64,000 bases of DNA, from NCBI RefSeq assembly GCF_001316245.1, contig NZ_BBDM01000005.1, positions 1 through 64,000 of the forward strand. The letters run 5' to 3'. This document shows positions 36,083 through 45,855 of the stretch, one piece after another (the first letter of the stretch is position 1; each line of letters opens with the position of its first letter). The position numbers and the translations under genes are program-made. A model generated the notes under the pieces. That model did no database searches. It saw only the letters and a list, made by a program, of their open reading frames with translations, and was not told the origin of the DNA. The DNA is from Vulcanisaeta sp. JCM 14467. Its GTDB lineage: Archaea; Thermoproteota; Thermoprotei; Thermoproteales; Thermocladiaceae.

Positions 36083-37043
36083 GTGGAGAGAGCCTTAATC
36101 ATAGGGCTTGGATTCATTGCAACAAACCTAGCTAAGCACTTAATCAATGAAGGCTATGACGTACATGTAACGTATAGATCAGTCCGCGGAAGTAAGGCGT
36201 TGATGGTGAAGGACCTACTGGAACTTGGAACTGAATGTAAAGCCGCATAAATTAGACCCAGGTAACTACGATGAATTAACGAAGCTAATCAGTGGTGTTA
36301 AGCCAAACTACGTATTTAATACCGTTGGCCTATTAAGTGGTTCGTGGAGTGATTTATGGAATGCGCATGTTGAGGTTCCTCGGAACATTGCCAGGGCAAT
36401 ACTAAATGTCGATAAATCAATTAAGCTAATCCACATAAGCGCATCAGCGGCCTCAGGGATTATAGGCAATTTCATAAAGGAGGAGCCCGTGCACTGTGAC
36501 TACACGTATGTGAGGCCCAGGAGCGATTACGAGAGGTCTAAGTGCGATGGTGAGAGGACGATCAGGGAACTGGGTAATGAGGGGCTTAATTACGTCATTG
36601 TAAGGCCAACACTGGTTTATGGCTATTACAACGACCATGATGAATTCCTCAGTCTTTACAGATTCGTCAGGAGGGGCCTAATACCGAGGGTTCAGGGGAT
36701 GGTTAATGCCATCTACGTGGGTTACCTGGTTCGGATGCTCGAGAAATTGGCCGTGAGCGATGAGTATAGGAGTGCATTCCTCTACGCAACGGAGTGTACC
36801 ATGTATAGTATAGGCGACTTCGCAGAGTTAATGGCCCAGTACTTAGGCGTCAACGGCATTAGGATACCACTACCGCCGAGACTGGTCAGCCCATTCCTAC
36901 CTAGTGGCGTTAGGTCGCTGATTAAGTATGTCAATGTGCAGTACGGTTGTGAAAGTACGACGAGGGTTCTGGGGGTTGTCGAGCCTGGCATTGGGGTTGG
37001 TGTTAGGGAGATGGTTGATTGGTTGAGGAGGGTTTATGGGTAG
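36083..37043 (+). CDS. NAD-dependent epimerase/extended SDR (one frameshift)
   Basis: About 320 residues. The Rossmann start ALIIGLGFIATNLAKHLI has the GxGxxxxxL pattern. After a break near 36230 come PNYVFNTVGLLSG, SASAASGIIGNF, SDYERSKCDGERTIRELG (YxxxK as YERSK) and NYVIVRPTLVYGYYN. It belongs to the sugar-nucleotide epimerase/dehydratase group or a related reductase. The GTG start lies about 30 bases after GGCTTAATTAT. The substrate is unknown. Confidence 0.83.
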
Positions 37044-37078
37044 AGTAAGTATTTAAGCCCTCATTGCACATTACCGTG

Positions 37079-37399
37079 ATGAGCGAGCCCAGGGTTGCGG
37101 GCATACTAATGGTCATTACCGGGGCCTTCTTGCTCATACCAGCCGTACTGCTTGGTATTGCGTCAATAATTCTCGTGCCAATACCCAACATAGGCACTAC
37201 AATTATTTGGGCGCTTACTCTGATAGTCATTGCCTTGGCAATAATGAACATAGGCGCTGGTGCATTATTAATATCGAGGCAGGGTGATCCTGAGATTCAT
37301 ACATTGGGCATTGTGGTCGCTGCATTGAACCTTGTCTTTACCTGGTGGACAATAGTAGGCGCATTACTTGCCGTACTTGAGTTGGCATTCCTAATATGA
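37079..37399 (+). CDS. Small membrane protein, 106 residues
   Basis: Starts MSEPRVAGILMVITGAF, with about four hydrophobic segments and a short polar hairpin (SRQGDPEIHTLG) between the third and fourth. The family is not recognised. The ATG lies about 25 bases after AGTATTTAAG, so it is leaderless. The RNase Z-like gene follows about 50 bases downstream on the same strand. It could be a small transporter subunit or stress membrane protein. Confidence 0.65.
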   Translation: MSEPRVAGILMVITGAFLLIPAVLLGIASIILVPIPNIGTTIIWALTLIVIALAIMNIGAGALLISRQGDPEIHTLGIVVAALNLVFTWWTIVGALLAVLELAFLI

Positions 37400-37448
37400 T
37401 TTTCATTATGAAGTATTCCTTATAACCACAGGAGCTTCACTAAATGCC

Positions 37449-38201
37449 GTGAAAGTAATTCCACTTGGTATTGGTGGTTGGGTCTCTAATCCTCTACTCG
37501 GTAATGTGTCCCTAGTGGTGGAGATTGATAAGTCGAGGATTTTAATTGATGCTGGCGAGGGCACGTATAGGGCCTTAAGGATGTGTGGCTTTGACGTGGA
37601 TGACTTGGATTTAATACTCATAACACATAGGCATGGGGATCATGTAATGGGCCTAGCAACACTGGCGCTCTTTGCAAGGCTTAAGGGAATTACACTTAAG
37701 GTTTATGGCCCTAGGGATGTAGATTTGGAAAAGCTCTTTGATGTGTTGGGCATACCGCAGTACCTATCGGCGGTGGACTTCCACCCAATAGACCCAAGCC
37801 CAGAGCCGTTAACCGTGGTAATAAGCCATGACTATAGGGTAACAGCCGTATTGGCAGACCACACCGTGCAAACCCTGGCATACAGGATTGATGGGTCTGA
37901 TGGCTCATGCATTACATACAGCAGTGATACAAGACCAACGAAGAACATAATTAATCTGGCGAGGAGCTGTACATTACTGATACATGAGGCATCGGGAAAC
38001 CCAGGAACTGAGGAGGTATCTCACCTGCATGGTCACTCAACGACGAGTGAAGCAATTCAAGTGGCTAGGGAGGCTGGTGTTAAGTATTTAATGCCTGTTC
38101 ATTATTACGTGGAGCCGCCCATATTAAGTGGTGTTGGTAATGATATTAATATCATTATTCCATTACCATGTATGCCACTTGATATTCAGAAATTAAAATG
38201 A
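37449..38201 (+). CDS. Metallo-beta-lactamase protein, RNase Z-like
   Basis: A 250-residue MBL-fold hydrolase. It has the zinc-binding motif THRHGDHVMGL, the second site SSDTRP and HLHGHSTTSEA, and the late PVHYY. The pattern (HxHxDH, then HST) is that of the RNase Z/ElaC group, which matures tRNA 3' ends. The exosite insert is short, so a simpler arylsulfatase-like activity is possible. Start GTG at 37449. Confidence 0.8.
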   Translation: MKVIPLGIGGWVSNPLLGNVSLVVEIDKSRILIDAGEGTYRALRMCGFDVDDLDLILITHRHGDHVMGLATLALFARLKGITLKVYGPRDVDLEKLFDVLGIPQYLSAVDFHPIDPSPEPLTVVISHDYRVTAVLADHTVQTLAYRIDGSDGSCITYSSDTRPTKNIINLARSCTLLIHEASGNPGTEEVSHLHGHSTTSEAIQVAREAGVKYLMPVHYYVEPPILSGVGNDINIIIPLPCMPLDIQKLK

Positions 38202-38268
38202 TTGGCAATCAACTCACAAATTGCTTTAAAGATAGTAATATTATGCTTAGCAGTGTATAATAATAAGC

Positions 38269-38285
38269 AAGTCTCTTAGAGACTT
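38269..38285. promoter_or_regulatory. Perfect 17-base palindrome, probable operator
   Basis: AAGTCTCTTAGAGACTT is an exact 7-bp inverted repeat with a 3-base centre, 61 bases upstream of the ATG of the winged-helix gene. AT-rich direct repeats (AATCATTTAT twice) lie between it and the start codon. Position and symmetry suit autoregulation by the adjacent regulator. Confidence 0.5.
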
Positions 38286-38345
38286 CGATATAGGTAGTAT
38301 AAAGAGATAATCATTTATAATCATTTATATTAAATATTCACATGA

Positions 38346-38723
38346 ATGCACGATGAGAAAGGTTTTTTAAATTCGATATCAGAACCGATATTGGTGAGTA
38401 GGATGTTTGGAATAACTAGGTGGGGGGCATGGATAATTCTTAGTCAAATAACGGATAGAATAAAAATGAGCGATTTAAGAAGCAAGGTACCACTCTATGG
38501 AACCGCCTTCGACTATGCAATAAGCGCATTGCAAATGGCCGGTTTAATAAGGGTTGTTAAGGAGGGTGGTGAGGAGTACGTGGAGTTAACGGAGCTGGGC
38601 AAGAATGTCAAGAGTTGGTATGCAAGCTATCCATATTCACCAATGCCCTGGGGCCCTGGTTGGGGTTGGTTTTACGGAGGGTGGCACGGTGGTTGGAAGC
38701 GTTGGTGTCATTGGTGGTGGTAA
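38346..38723 (+). CDS. Winged-helix regulator with Trp-rich tail
   Basis: A 125-residue protein. Residues 18-90 look like a winged helix: RWGAWIILSQITDRIKMSDL, then the recognition helix AFDYAISALQMAGLIRVV and the wing GGEEYVELTELGK. From residue 91 it changes to PWGPGWGWFYGGWHGGWKRW followed by CHWWW, with nine Trp in the last 24 residues plus His and Cys. I know no family with such a tail; metal, heme or membrane contact are guesses. A palindrome lies 61 bases upstream. It is convergent with an SCP2-like gene. Confidence 0.7.
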   Translation: MHDEKGFLNSISEPILVSRMFGITRWGAWIILSQITDRIKMSDLRSKVPLYGTAFDYAISALQMAGLIRVVKEGGEEYVELTELGKNVKSWYASYPYSPMPWGPGWGWFYGGWHGGWKRWCHWWW

Positions 38724-38752
38724 CATAATGCCGTAACATACTCAAATTAAAA

Positions 38753-39208
38753 TCACCTTATTATTTCCGTGGGAATTCTCATGATGACCCTAGCCATTGG
38801 CGAAACAATATTAGCAGCAAGTCTAATCAGCGTGACCATGCTACCCCTAACCTCTAACTTCCTAAACACACTAAGCATTGTGCTCACCGGATCCTTTAAA
38901 CCATCAAGCACCTTAAGCCACGTGTCATAATCAGCAATAACCACGTACTGATATGAGTCTATGTTTGGATTTATAATAAGGGATGCTTCACTACATGAGT
39001 TATTAAACCTAAGAAATACGCCTATTGACTCGACCTTATCAACACCATATGCCCTTTGCAAATAATTAACCACATTGGGGCTTAAATTCCTACCAACGAG
39101 CAAAACGTCTATTCTCCAGCCATTAATTGCATTAAGGAAATCTTTATCATTATTAAGGTTTAGACATAAAGCATTAACCCATTCTCTACTTGGGAATTTA
39201 TATGTCAT
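38753..39208 (-). CDS. SCP2-like sterol-carrier-fold protein
   Basis: A 151-residue protein starting FPSREWVNALCLNLNNDKDF, AINGWRIDVLLVG, the pattern of archaeal SCP2 domain proteins, followed by NPNIDSYQYVVIADYDTWLK, DPVSTMLSVFRKLEVRGSM and TLIRLAANIVSPMARVI. These small proteins bind acyl-CoA or other lipids. It is convergent with the Trp-tailed regulator, 29 bases away. Function inferred. Confidence 0.7.
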   Translation of the reverse strand: MTYKFPSREWVNALCLNLNNDKDFLNAINGWRIDVLLVGRNLSPNVVNYLQRAYGVDKVESIGVFLRFNNSCSEASLIINPNIDSYQYVVIADYDTWLKVLDGLKDPVSTMLSVFRKLEVRGSMVTLIRLAANIVSPMARVIMRIPTEIIR

Positions 39209-39249
39209 TATACGATGATTTTTAACAATGATATTTTAAGCATTCCCCC

Positions 39250-39408
39250 TTAATTTAGCATTGATAGGTAATTAGATAGGCATTTAATGAATTCAAACCT
39301 ACACTTACGGCAATCATCGGTGTACCACGGCTTTAGACACTGGATCATAATCTCCTGGTAAATCCTCCTTGAATATTCAACTCTCTGGCTAATCACAGGA
39401 TATATCAT
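39250..39408 (-). CDS. Small 52-residue Cys-containing protein (short gene)
   Basis: An open frame starts MIYPVISQRVEYSRRIYQEI and continues MIQCLKPWYTDDCRKCRFEF with a further Cys, giving C-x9-C-x2-C-x6-C, a pattern fit for one zinc ion. A TATA box (AAATTTATAGG, minus strand, about 39423-39433) lies 20-25 bases before the ATG, so it would be leaderless. It ends 41 bases upstream of the SCP2-like gene and may be transcribed with it. The family is not recognised. Confidence 0.62.
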   Translation of the reverse strand: MIYPVISQRVEYSRRIYQEIMIQCLKPWYTDDCRKCRFEFIKCLSNYLSMLN

Positions 39409-39773
39409 TAGAGAACTATCCTATAAATTTACGAAAACCCTTTAAGCAATAATCATTATATCCTGGATACCCTTTCTAATAATTGAATATTATGCATGTA
39501 ATATTGTTATCTCTCTAATACGTGATATTTTATTGTATATACAAGTGTAGAAAGAGGTTTTGCTTAGTTAATTTTATTTTGCTTTCAATTACTAATTAAT
39601 TTGAAATAGAAATATAATATTAATAAAGTATCAGCGAACAGTAAATTACATAGCCATAGCAGCTAGCATACAGAGGATCAGCAGCAACGTATATTTCCTA
39701 TTCTAAGGGTAGGTTGGTAGTCTTCCCCCATATAAATACCCTACTTTGATGAGGATCCATTACCTGAGACTTT
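39409..39773. other. 365-base gap upstream of the small Cys-protein gene
   Basis: Holds the small gene's TATA box near 39423-39433. The rest is AT-rich, with a TATA-like CCATATAAATACC near 39726-39738 and half a C/D-box pattern (TTGATGA, 11 bases, CTGA) at 39748-39770 that lacks a partner. No other gene is supported. Confidence 0.5.
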
Positions 39774-40618
39774 TTACTGTACTTGTTTTAATATGGATGG
39801 TTTTTGACTAAATAATGCTTTCAAGTCGAACGTTCGTCTTGGATTTCTGGCTATTACGGCACCAGTATATGGTCTCCTAGTTGGTATGAAGTCCACGTCA
39901 TTGAAGAAGATCCACGTGAATGCCGCTGAGGACGCCAAGTCCCAGAAGTAAACCTTCAATTCCTCCCTCTCATTGGTTATGAGATTAAGGACTAACCGTG
40001 TTTCATATCCTGACCTGAAATCCCTATCCTTATATATGGTTAGGACTACACGGTCCTTCTCAACAATCTCAGGGTTGACCTCCCTGTATCCGGTTACGTG
40101 TTGTATTGCGTATATTCTATCGCTCTCCTCATACATAAATATGCCGTCATCCGTAAGGAGTTGCCATACGTTTATTAGCACCTTTATCCAGTTCCACGGG
40201 CTAAAATGAGGGGTCGTGAGTCCCCAAATTAATGCGATATCGAACTTCTCCCCTAACGCCATTTCCTCCAGGACGTTGTGAATGATAACCCTAGGCTCAA
40301 AGCCAAGTTCCCTGAGGCCAAACCTCCTTGCTTTATCGAGGGCGCTTTGGCGTAGGTCAACTAGGGTCAGGTCAACCTTAATGCCCAGACCCGCCAAGAC
40401 CTTGGCTAGGGCGATGCCTCCAATGCCTACGCCACTACATAGATCAATTACCCGAACACTCCTCTTTCCACCTATGAACTCCCTAAACCACTCATGCCCA
40501 GCAACCCTTTCAAACGCTGAAACCGTTTCCTGATATCTCCTAAAGCCTCAGTTGTGTCAGGGTCTTCACGCCACGGAAACACACTATAGAGTCTCTCCAT
40601 ATACTCGTGCAGGGACAT
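39774..40618 (-). CDS. SAM-dependent methyltransferase (one frameshift)
   Basis: About 281 residues. Starting at the ATG at 40618 (MSLHEYMERLYSVFPWREDP), one break near 40548 leads into RYQETVSAFERVAGHEWFRE. The class I methyltransferase motif I follows (VIDLCSGVGIGGIALA), then LVDLRQSALDKARR and FDIALIWGLTTPHFSPW. The C-terminal half (VYFWDLASSAAFTWIFFND) is unlike common families. A dyad with GTCTC half-sites lies about 50 bases upstream. The substrate is unknown. Confidence 0.8.
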
Positions 40619-40666
40619 TGCGTCGCCTGAGAAATGAGAATTAAGAGACGAGCAGATAAAGCTTGC

Positions 40667-40681
40667 GTCTCCCTAGGAGAC
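40667..40681. promoter_or_regulatory. Dyad between methyltransferase and radical SAM genes
   Basis: GTCTCCCTAGGAGAC is a 6-bp inverted repeat with a 3-base centre, lying between two divergent genes. Its half-sites share GTCTC/GAGAC with the palindrome at 38269-38285, though the half-site spacing is 5 instead of 3. A further GAGACG...CGTCTC pair overlaps it (40645-40671). Confidence 0.35.
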
Positions 40682-40744
40682 CGCGGTATTTGTATATCGA
40701 AAAATATATTTGTCTCTGGTTATCTTAATCTATGGCGATAAATA

Positions 40745-41676
40745 ATGTATCGTTATGTCTTTGGGCCTGTGCCTTCACGTAGATTGGGTAAATCATTGGG
40801 CGTTAATGTCGTCCCACTTAAGTACTGTAATTTCAACTGCATATACTGCCAACTTGGCAGAACAAGGCATGTAATAAATGACCTAAGAATGTTTTATCCA
40901 CCTGAGGATATAATTAAGGAGATGGAGGTGGTTGTAAGGGCTAGGAATTATGATTACCTAACGTTTATTGGTGATGGAGAACCAACGCTATACGCTGGCC
41001 TTGGGAAGCTAATACAATGGGCTAGGAATAACCAGGATAGGCCATTGGCGATATTAACTAATGGGGCCAAGTTAATCGATGAGGAAGTTAGGTCTTGGTT
41101 AAGTGAGTTGGATGTGGTTAAGGTTAGTACTGATGCAGGTAGTGAGAGGACGTTTAGGCTCATAAATAGGCCACATAGGGAGATAACCTTTGATAGGTTC
41201 ATAGAGGGTATTGAGAGGTTTCGTGAGGTATTTAGTGGACAGATATGGACTGAGGTTATGCTTGTGAAGGGGATAAATGATAATGAGGAGGAGATGGAAC
41301 GTATTGGTGAAGCACTGAGAAGGTATAGGCCGATAGGGTCTATATGATGGTGCCTACGAGACCACCTGCAGAGCCTTGGGTTAAACCACCAACGTCAGAC
41401 GTATTGGTAGGTCTCGCTAAGGTACTTTCGAGATATGTGAATAGTGATAGGATCTTCATAATAGATTATGTTGAGAGAGGGGAGTTTCATATTGATAAGA
41501 ATGACCCGGTAAATAGTTTGTTGGGTATTCTTAAGGTACAGCCAATGACTGTTGAGCAGGTCATGGATGTTATTAGGAGGAATAATCTGGATATGGAAAT
41601 CCTTGATAGAATAAGGAGTTTAACGAAGGAGGTCGTGTTTAATGGGATCACGTACTTAGTCTATTCTAGTGAGTAA
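40745..41676 (+). CDS. Radical SAM protein, COG0731-like (one frameshift)
   Basis: About 310 residues. [20 protein letters not shown] and [13 protein letters not shown], with Cx3Cx2C, identify the COG0731 group, distantly related to tRNA wyosine synthase Taw1. [16 protein letters not shown] and LTNGAKL follow. A break near 41338 (RPIG / [13 protein letters not shown]) joins to a C-terminal domain ([12 protein letters not shown]...) with a small helical end. It is divergent from a methyltransferase, with a dyad between them. The reaction is unknown. Confidence 0.85.
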
Positions 41677-41744
41677 TTTAGATTCATTAAGTATATAGTT
41701 AATTTAGAAACATTGTTTAATAACTTGAATTAAGGAGAGTAATT

Positions 41745-42956
41745 ATGCCGGAATTACTTAATTTTGATGTTGCTATTATTGGTGGTGGTATTGCCGGCGT
41801 ATCCGTAGCTCGTGAGTTGTCGCAGTATAACGTCAATGTTGTTATTGAGAGACATGGTGATATTGGTTTAGAGAGTACGTCAACGAATCATAACCTGGTT
41901 TGCCAGGGTGGTGATGCTCTCTCATTTAGGCCAGGTACGCTTCATGCCGAGCTGAACGTTAAGAGTATACCACTTTGGCCCAGGCTTGCTGATGAATTGG
42001 GCTTTCCATTGAAGAGAGTTGGTGGTCTCTGGTTAATTAGGGACAAGGCAGACTTCAGGAGGTACTTGAGACTATACTCGAGGGCCTTTAAATCATCACT
42101 TGAACCCAACGCGCCTTATTACATACCTGAGGGTAGTTTTCAACCCCTAGAGTTTGTGGATAGAAAGAGACTACTGGATATGGAACCGTACGTTACACCT
42201 AATGCCTTAGGGGCCTTGTATGACCCAAACCTATGCATAACAGACCCTGTCAAGGTTGCTAAGGCACTTGCGGAGAATGCTAAGGCCAATGGTGTCGAAT
42301 TCCTACTTAACCAGGAGGTTACTAGGATTGAGAGACAGGGAATAACGTATAGTATCTATACTAGGCAGGGCTTGGTCATTAAGTCGACCTTCGTGGTTAA
42401 CGCCTCTGGTATTGAGGTTGATAGGATCGCCGAGATGGTTAATGCAAGGAATTTCTCGATCGTGCCGTTAAAGGGCACATTAACGGACTTTGACGAGGAG
42501 GTTGGTAGGTTGATAAGTCATGAGGTTCATGTATTGCCCAGGATGGAGGACATGCCGCACGTAAGGGCCGTACTACCCAATATTTATGGTTTAGCTAGGT
42601 CAGGTATTTACCTTGAGCTTACATATAGGAGCGATAGGGTTATTCGTGAGGAGGCTATAAACCACAATATTAAGGTCGCCAAGGAGCTATTTCCAGAGAT
42701 ACCCTTTGAGAAGCATATCGTTAAGTCGTTTGTAGGGTTCATGGCATACACAAACGCAGATACTGGCTGGCACGACTTCGTGGTTGACATACCTGACTAC
42801 GTACCTAACTGGGTCAACATAGTGCTTGGACCTGCAGGTGTATCGGCATCACCAATGCTCGGTAAGAAGGTTGTTGAGCTGTTAATGCAGTCGGGGCTTA
42901 AACTTGAGCCTAAGAAGGGTTTTGACCCAAGGGCTAGGAAGGGTGTATCATCATGA
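41745..42956 (+). CDS. FAD-dependent oxidoreductase, DAO family
   Basis: A 403-residue flavoprotein with the dinucleotide motif VAIIGGGIAGVSVARELSQ near residues 9-27 and the acidic end VVIERHGDI. STSTNHNLVCQGG follows, then LKRVGGLWLIRD, ALAENAKANGVEFLLNQEV and a late GPAGVSASPMLGKKVVELL. The layout is that of glycerol-3-phosphate dehydrogenase and sarcosine/glycine oxidases; the STSTNHN segment is nearest to GlpA-like proteins. The GlcG/HbpS gene starts inside its last codons (ATGA overlap region), so they form an operon. Electron acceptor and substrate unknown. Confidence 0.85.
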   Translation: MPELLNFDVAIIGGGIAGVSVARELSQYNVNVVIERHGDIGLESTSTNHNLVCQGGDALSFRPGTLHAELNVKSIPLWPRLADELGFPLKRVGGLWLIRDKADFRRYLRLYSRAFKSSLEPNAPYYIPEGSFQPLEFVDRKRLLDMEPYVTPNALGALYDPNLCITDPVKVAKALAENAKANGVEFLLNQEVTRIERQGITYSIYTRQGLVIKSTFVVNASGIEVDRIAEMVNARNFSIVPLKGTLTDFDEEVGRLISHEVHVLPRMEDMPHVRAVLPNIYGLARSGIYLELTYRSDRVIREEAINHNIKVAKELFPEIPFEKHIVKSFVGFMAYTNADTGWHDFVVDIPDYVPNWVNIVLGPAGVSASPMLGKKVVELLMQSGLKLEPKKGFDPRARKGVSS

Positions 42957-43785
42957 GAGCGCCGATGCACTTAACCCTTGACATTGCGAGGAAGATGATT
43001 GACGCAATGATTAGGTATGCCCAGGACAATAGGGTAATGCCCGGTAGTTTCGCCGTTGTTGATGAGGGTGGTCACGTGATCGCAGCCGAGCGTAGGGATG
43101 ATGGTTTACCTGCAACCTTTGACATAGCAATTGATAAGGCCTGGACAGCGGCGACGATGAAGACCTCGGCCAGGGTTCTCGAGGTCATTACGAGGGGGCA
43201 GGGCTGGAGACTCAATGTTAAGTATAATGGTAGGCTCACGATAATCCCCGGCTCAGTACCTGTTGTTTCCGGTAATAGGGTTATTGGTGGTATTGGGCAC
43301 AGTGGTGGCTCTGCTGAGGAGGATGAGGCAATAGCGCAGGCTGGGCTCAGCGCATTTTACAGAGAGGATCACATAGATTTTACTGGCGAGGACATGCTCA
43401 GGTCATTAAGGAAGGTGGCAGATGCCGTAATTAATCACGTCACAGGGAATAAACTACGGCCCGTGGCTATAACAATAGTTGATGAATGGGGATGGCCAGT
43501 ACTAATCTATAGAATGGATGGTGCTCCATACGGTTATATCGAGGTTTCACGTGATAAGGCATGGACCGCCGCGGCCTTCAAAATTCCGACAGACTCTGTT
43601 GCTGATAAAGTAGGTGTTAATTATGGCGTTGGTTGGAATGAAAGGCTAGTTACGACAGCCGGCGGAATACCATTTAACCTACGAGCTCGATATTCGCAAT
43701 AGGCATCGCCGGTAACAGTCCTCAGGAGGATAAGGAGATAGCGATTTCAGCGCTGAAAAGCATTGGGGCAGAGCCGATGGTCTAA
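42953..43785 (+). CDS. Tandem GlcG/HbpS-domain protein (one frameshift)
   Basis: About 277 residues made of two GlcG/HbpS domains. Copy one (from LTLDIARKMIDAMI) has FAVVDEGGHVIAAERRDDG and AWTAATMKTSARVLE. Copy two has AITIVDEWGWPVLIYRMDGA and KAWTAAAFKIPTDSVAD. The frame is lost near 43672, after which the second domain's normal ending IFAIGIAGNSPQEDKEIAIS appears, to TAA at 43783-43785. GlcG/HbpS proteins bind heme or small acids. It is co-transcribed with the FAD oxidoreductase. Confidence 0.8.
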
Positions 43786-43912
43786 GCCCAGCCCCTAAAA
43801 CCACATCACTCATCAGTTGGGCAAGTCATCAGCATCAAAATAAGGCGTAATACGGGCATTATTAATCTTACTTGATAATAGGTACTTAAAAATAGGATGC
43901 TTAACCAACCAT

Positions 43913-44671
43913 GTGCGCACCAGGATTAGTCACATAACGTATTACGTGGACCTACGCTCAGCCTACGTACAGTTCCTCGGGTGCAACTTTACATGTCCCT
44001 GGTGCATAAGGAGGTTAACGCCGTGGGACCATCACTTAGACAGTAATGAATTGGCTAGGTTGAGGTTTCAGGGAATGCTTAGTATGGATGGGTTCCTGCA
44101 AATAATTAGTGATGCAATCGTTAAGTATGGAATGGAGGAGGTGGTCCTAGGCGGTGAGGAGCCGACAATAGACCCGGCCCTGCCAATAATAATTAGGGAA
44201 CTGAGTAATAGGAGGTTAAGGGTGAGATTGCTAACGAATGCCTATGAGATAAACGACGAACTACTTAGTACACTGAGACAATGCAATGATTGCGAGGTGG
44301 TAATCGGCATCAAGACCCTTGACCCAAATAAGCACATTAAGTATACTGGGAAGCCCATAGAGCCCGTTCTCAATAACGTTAAGCGGTTACTGGAGAGCGG
44401 TGTTAGGGTGATCTTTGAAACCGTTTTAATACCTGGGCTAAATGACGTTAATGACATTGAGGCAATCGCGAAATACCTAGCGACCCTGTCGAGAGATTCA
44501 ATCCTAATAATTGATCCATTAATCCCAATACCTGGAACACCATGGAGGAGACCAACGAGGGAGGAATTAAGTGATGCCATGAGCAGGGCGGGTAAATACG
44601 TCAGGGTAATGAGCCATGAAAGATTAGGAAGGCCCAGCGAGGTAATTACGCTATACCCAAGGCCACGCTAA
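43913..44671 (+). CDS. Radical SAM protein, activating-enzyme-like
   Basis: A 252-residue protein with CNFTCPWCIRRL (Cx3Cx2C) near residue 24, VVLGGEEPTIDPALPIIIRE (the GGEPT motif with an inserted Glu), LRVRLLTNAYEI and ETVLIPGLNDVNDIEAIA. This is the pattern of pyruvate formate-lyase activase-like proteins (AmmeMemoRadiSam/NrdG-like). The start is a GTG at 43913, about 30 bases after GGTACTTAAAAA. The glycyl-radical or other target is not in view. Confidence 0.85.
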   Translation: MRTRISHITYYVDLRSAYVQFLGCNFTCPWCIRRLTPWDHHLDSNELARLRFQGMLSMDGFLQIISDAIVKYGMEEVVLGGEEPTIDPALPIIIRELSNRRLRVRLLTNAYEINDELLSTLRQCNDCEVVIGIKTLDPNKHIKYTGKPIEPVLNNVKRLLESGVRVIFETVLIPGLNDVNDIEAIAKYLATLSRDSILIIDPLIPIPGTPWRRPTREELSDAMSRAGKYVRVMSHERLGRPSEVITLYPRPR

Positions 44672-44679
44672 TCTCCATC

Positions 44680-45260
44680 TCATTTCCTTGACCACATAAT
44701 CAGGAATACGCCACCGATCATTAAGGCAATACCCACGATCAACACTGGTATTAGGAATAATAGATTCAATGGATTAAAGCGACGTGTTGTTTCTCAGGCA
44801 ATTGCTTAAAATCATAGGATAGGAATGCGTATGGCTGAAACACTCGATACGGCCATATAATCAATGCCTGCCCAGGCTTTAACTCAATGCTGATACTCGT
44901 ATAATTGCCGGTAAAGCTCACGTTACGGAGCTCCGACACGTTGACCCAGTGGGTGAGTATTAATGATGAATACGTGACATTCATCGGTGGCAATGATGAC
45001 GTGGGTGCCACAGCTACCCTAAAGTAGGCGTTAATGGTCGTGATAGATACATTCACAAGTCTAAACGCTATTAATATGAAAGCACTTGAGTTACCCTGTA
45101 TTGGGAACGACGCACTACCACCAACTACGGCAGAGATACTCGTTATGGTATACGCTGGTATGACCAAAAGCCCACCAATGATTACAGCGAGACCTAATGC
45201 AACGAGTATTACGCCAAAAACCAATGCCAACACCTTACCAAGAGATTGCCCACTGCTCAT
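44680..45260 (-). CDS. Two-helix membrane protein with external domain, copy A (one frameshift)
   Basis: About 193 residues. The first helix VLALVFGVILVALGLAVIIG is preceded by SSGQSLGK; an external beta domain with many N-x-S/T sites follows (NAYFRVAV, HWVNVSELRNVSFTGNYT, ALIIWPYRVFQPYAFLSYDF). After a break near 44766 the second helix (LIVGIALMIGGVFLIMWSRK) ends at a TGA at 44680-44682. It is a paralogue of the protein at 46516-47091; both have the FTGNYT and WPYR-x-P motifs. The two flank an aspartic protease cluster. Function unknown. Confidence 0.7.
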
Positions 45261-45383
45261 TAAATCACGAGCCCATCTATAGCTTAAAAACCCTATGCCC
45301 TCTGGGTGAGTTTAGACATGCCGTAGACAATGAGAAATCGTGTTACGGCAATTAGGATCATTTTTACAAAATCGGAATGGGAC

Positions 45384-45855
45384 TTAGTAAGTTACTGTTA
45401 TCTGGCCCATCGCCCCATCGTATATCAGGAGGACATTGCGTGGTATATCACGACCAATCAACGCCCTGTACTGCTGCGCCGACAAGTCAACCGCTGCAAT
45501 AGGCACGTTATCAAGCACAATCCTAACCCTCGCATCCGGCACATTCGAGAACAATACGAGCCCAACCAAATACATGGGCGTGGCAACCATACCACCTGCC
45601 GTGGCTAAGTTAATCGCACCATACGGAGGATAACCAAGCCGGTTCAGCGCGTTCCTGTCCACAGCCGTTATCGACGCTCCAGTATCAATCAATGCAGGTA
45701 CTCCCCACACTACCAAGGGTTACTCCCCTGCTCTGGGCGAAGCTCTGGATAACGCCTGCTGGTTCAATATCCACGACTATTACCGGCCCATTAATCCTAA
45801 GCACGTCAGCGGACAACGCATTTGGCGCCGTATAATTAATCCTAACTATGGGCAT
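45384..45855 (-). CDS. Retropepsin-like aspartic protease (one frameshift)
   Basis: About 157 residues. The active-site motif ALIDTGASITAVD is of the retroviral/aspartyl protease type (hhDTGA), followed by LGYPPYGAINLATAGGMVAT and LIGRDIPRNVLLIYDG, the hhGxD strand of the fold. Upstream the frame MPIVRINYTAPNALSADVLR is joined through a break near 45716. The ATG at 45855 follows immediately on the TGA of the gene before it (TGAATG). Such small proteins dimerise to make an active site. It is second in the cluster between two membrane paralogues. Confidence 0.82.

Noticed and set aside
39745-39775. TTGATGA-N11-CTGA like half an sRNA
   Set aside because: No second C/D pair is found, and the TATA-like run is too close for a matching start.
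43800-43860. Minus-strand pair of CTGATGA motifs between the GlcG and radical SAM genes
   Set aside because: D' and C' would overlap, the first guide is only 9 bases and no D box follows.
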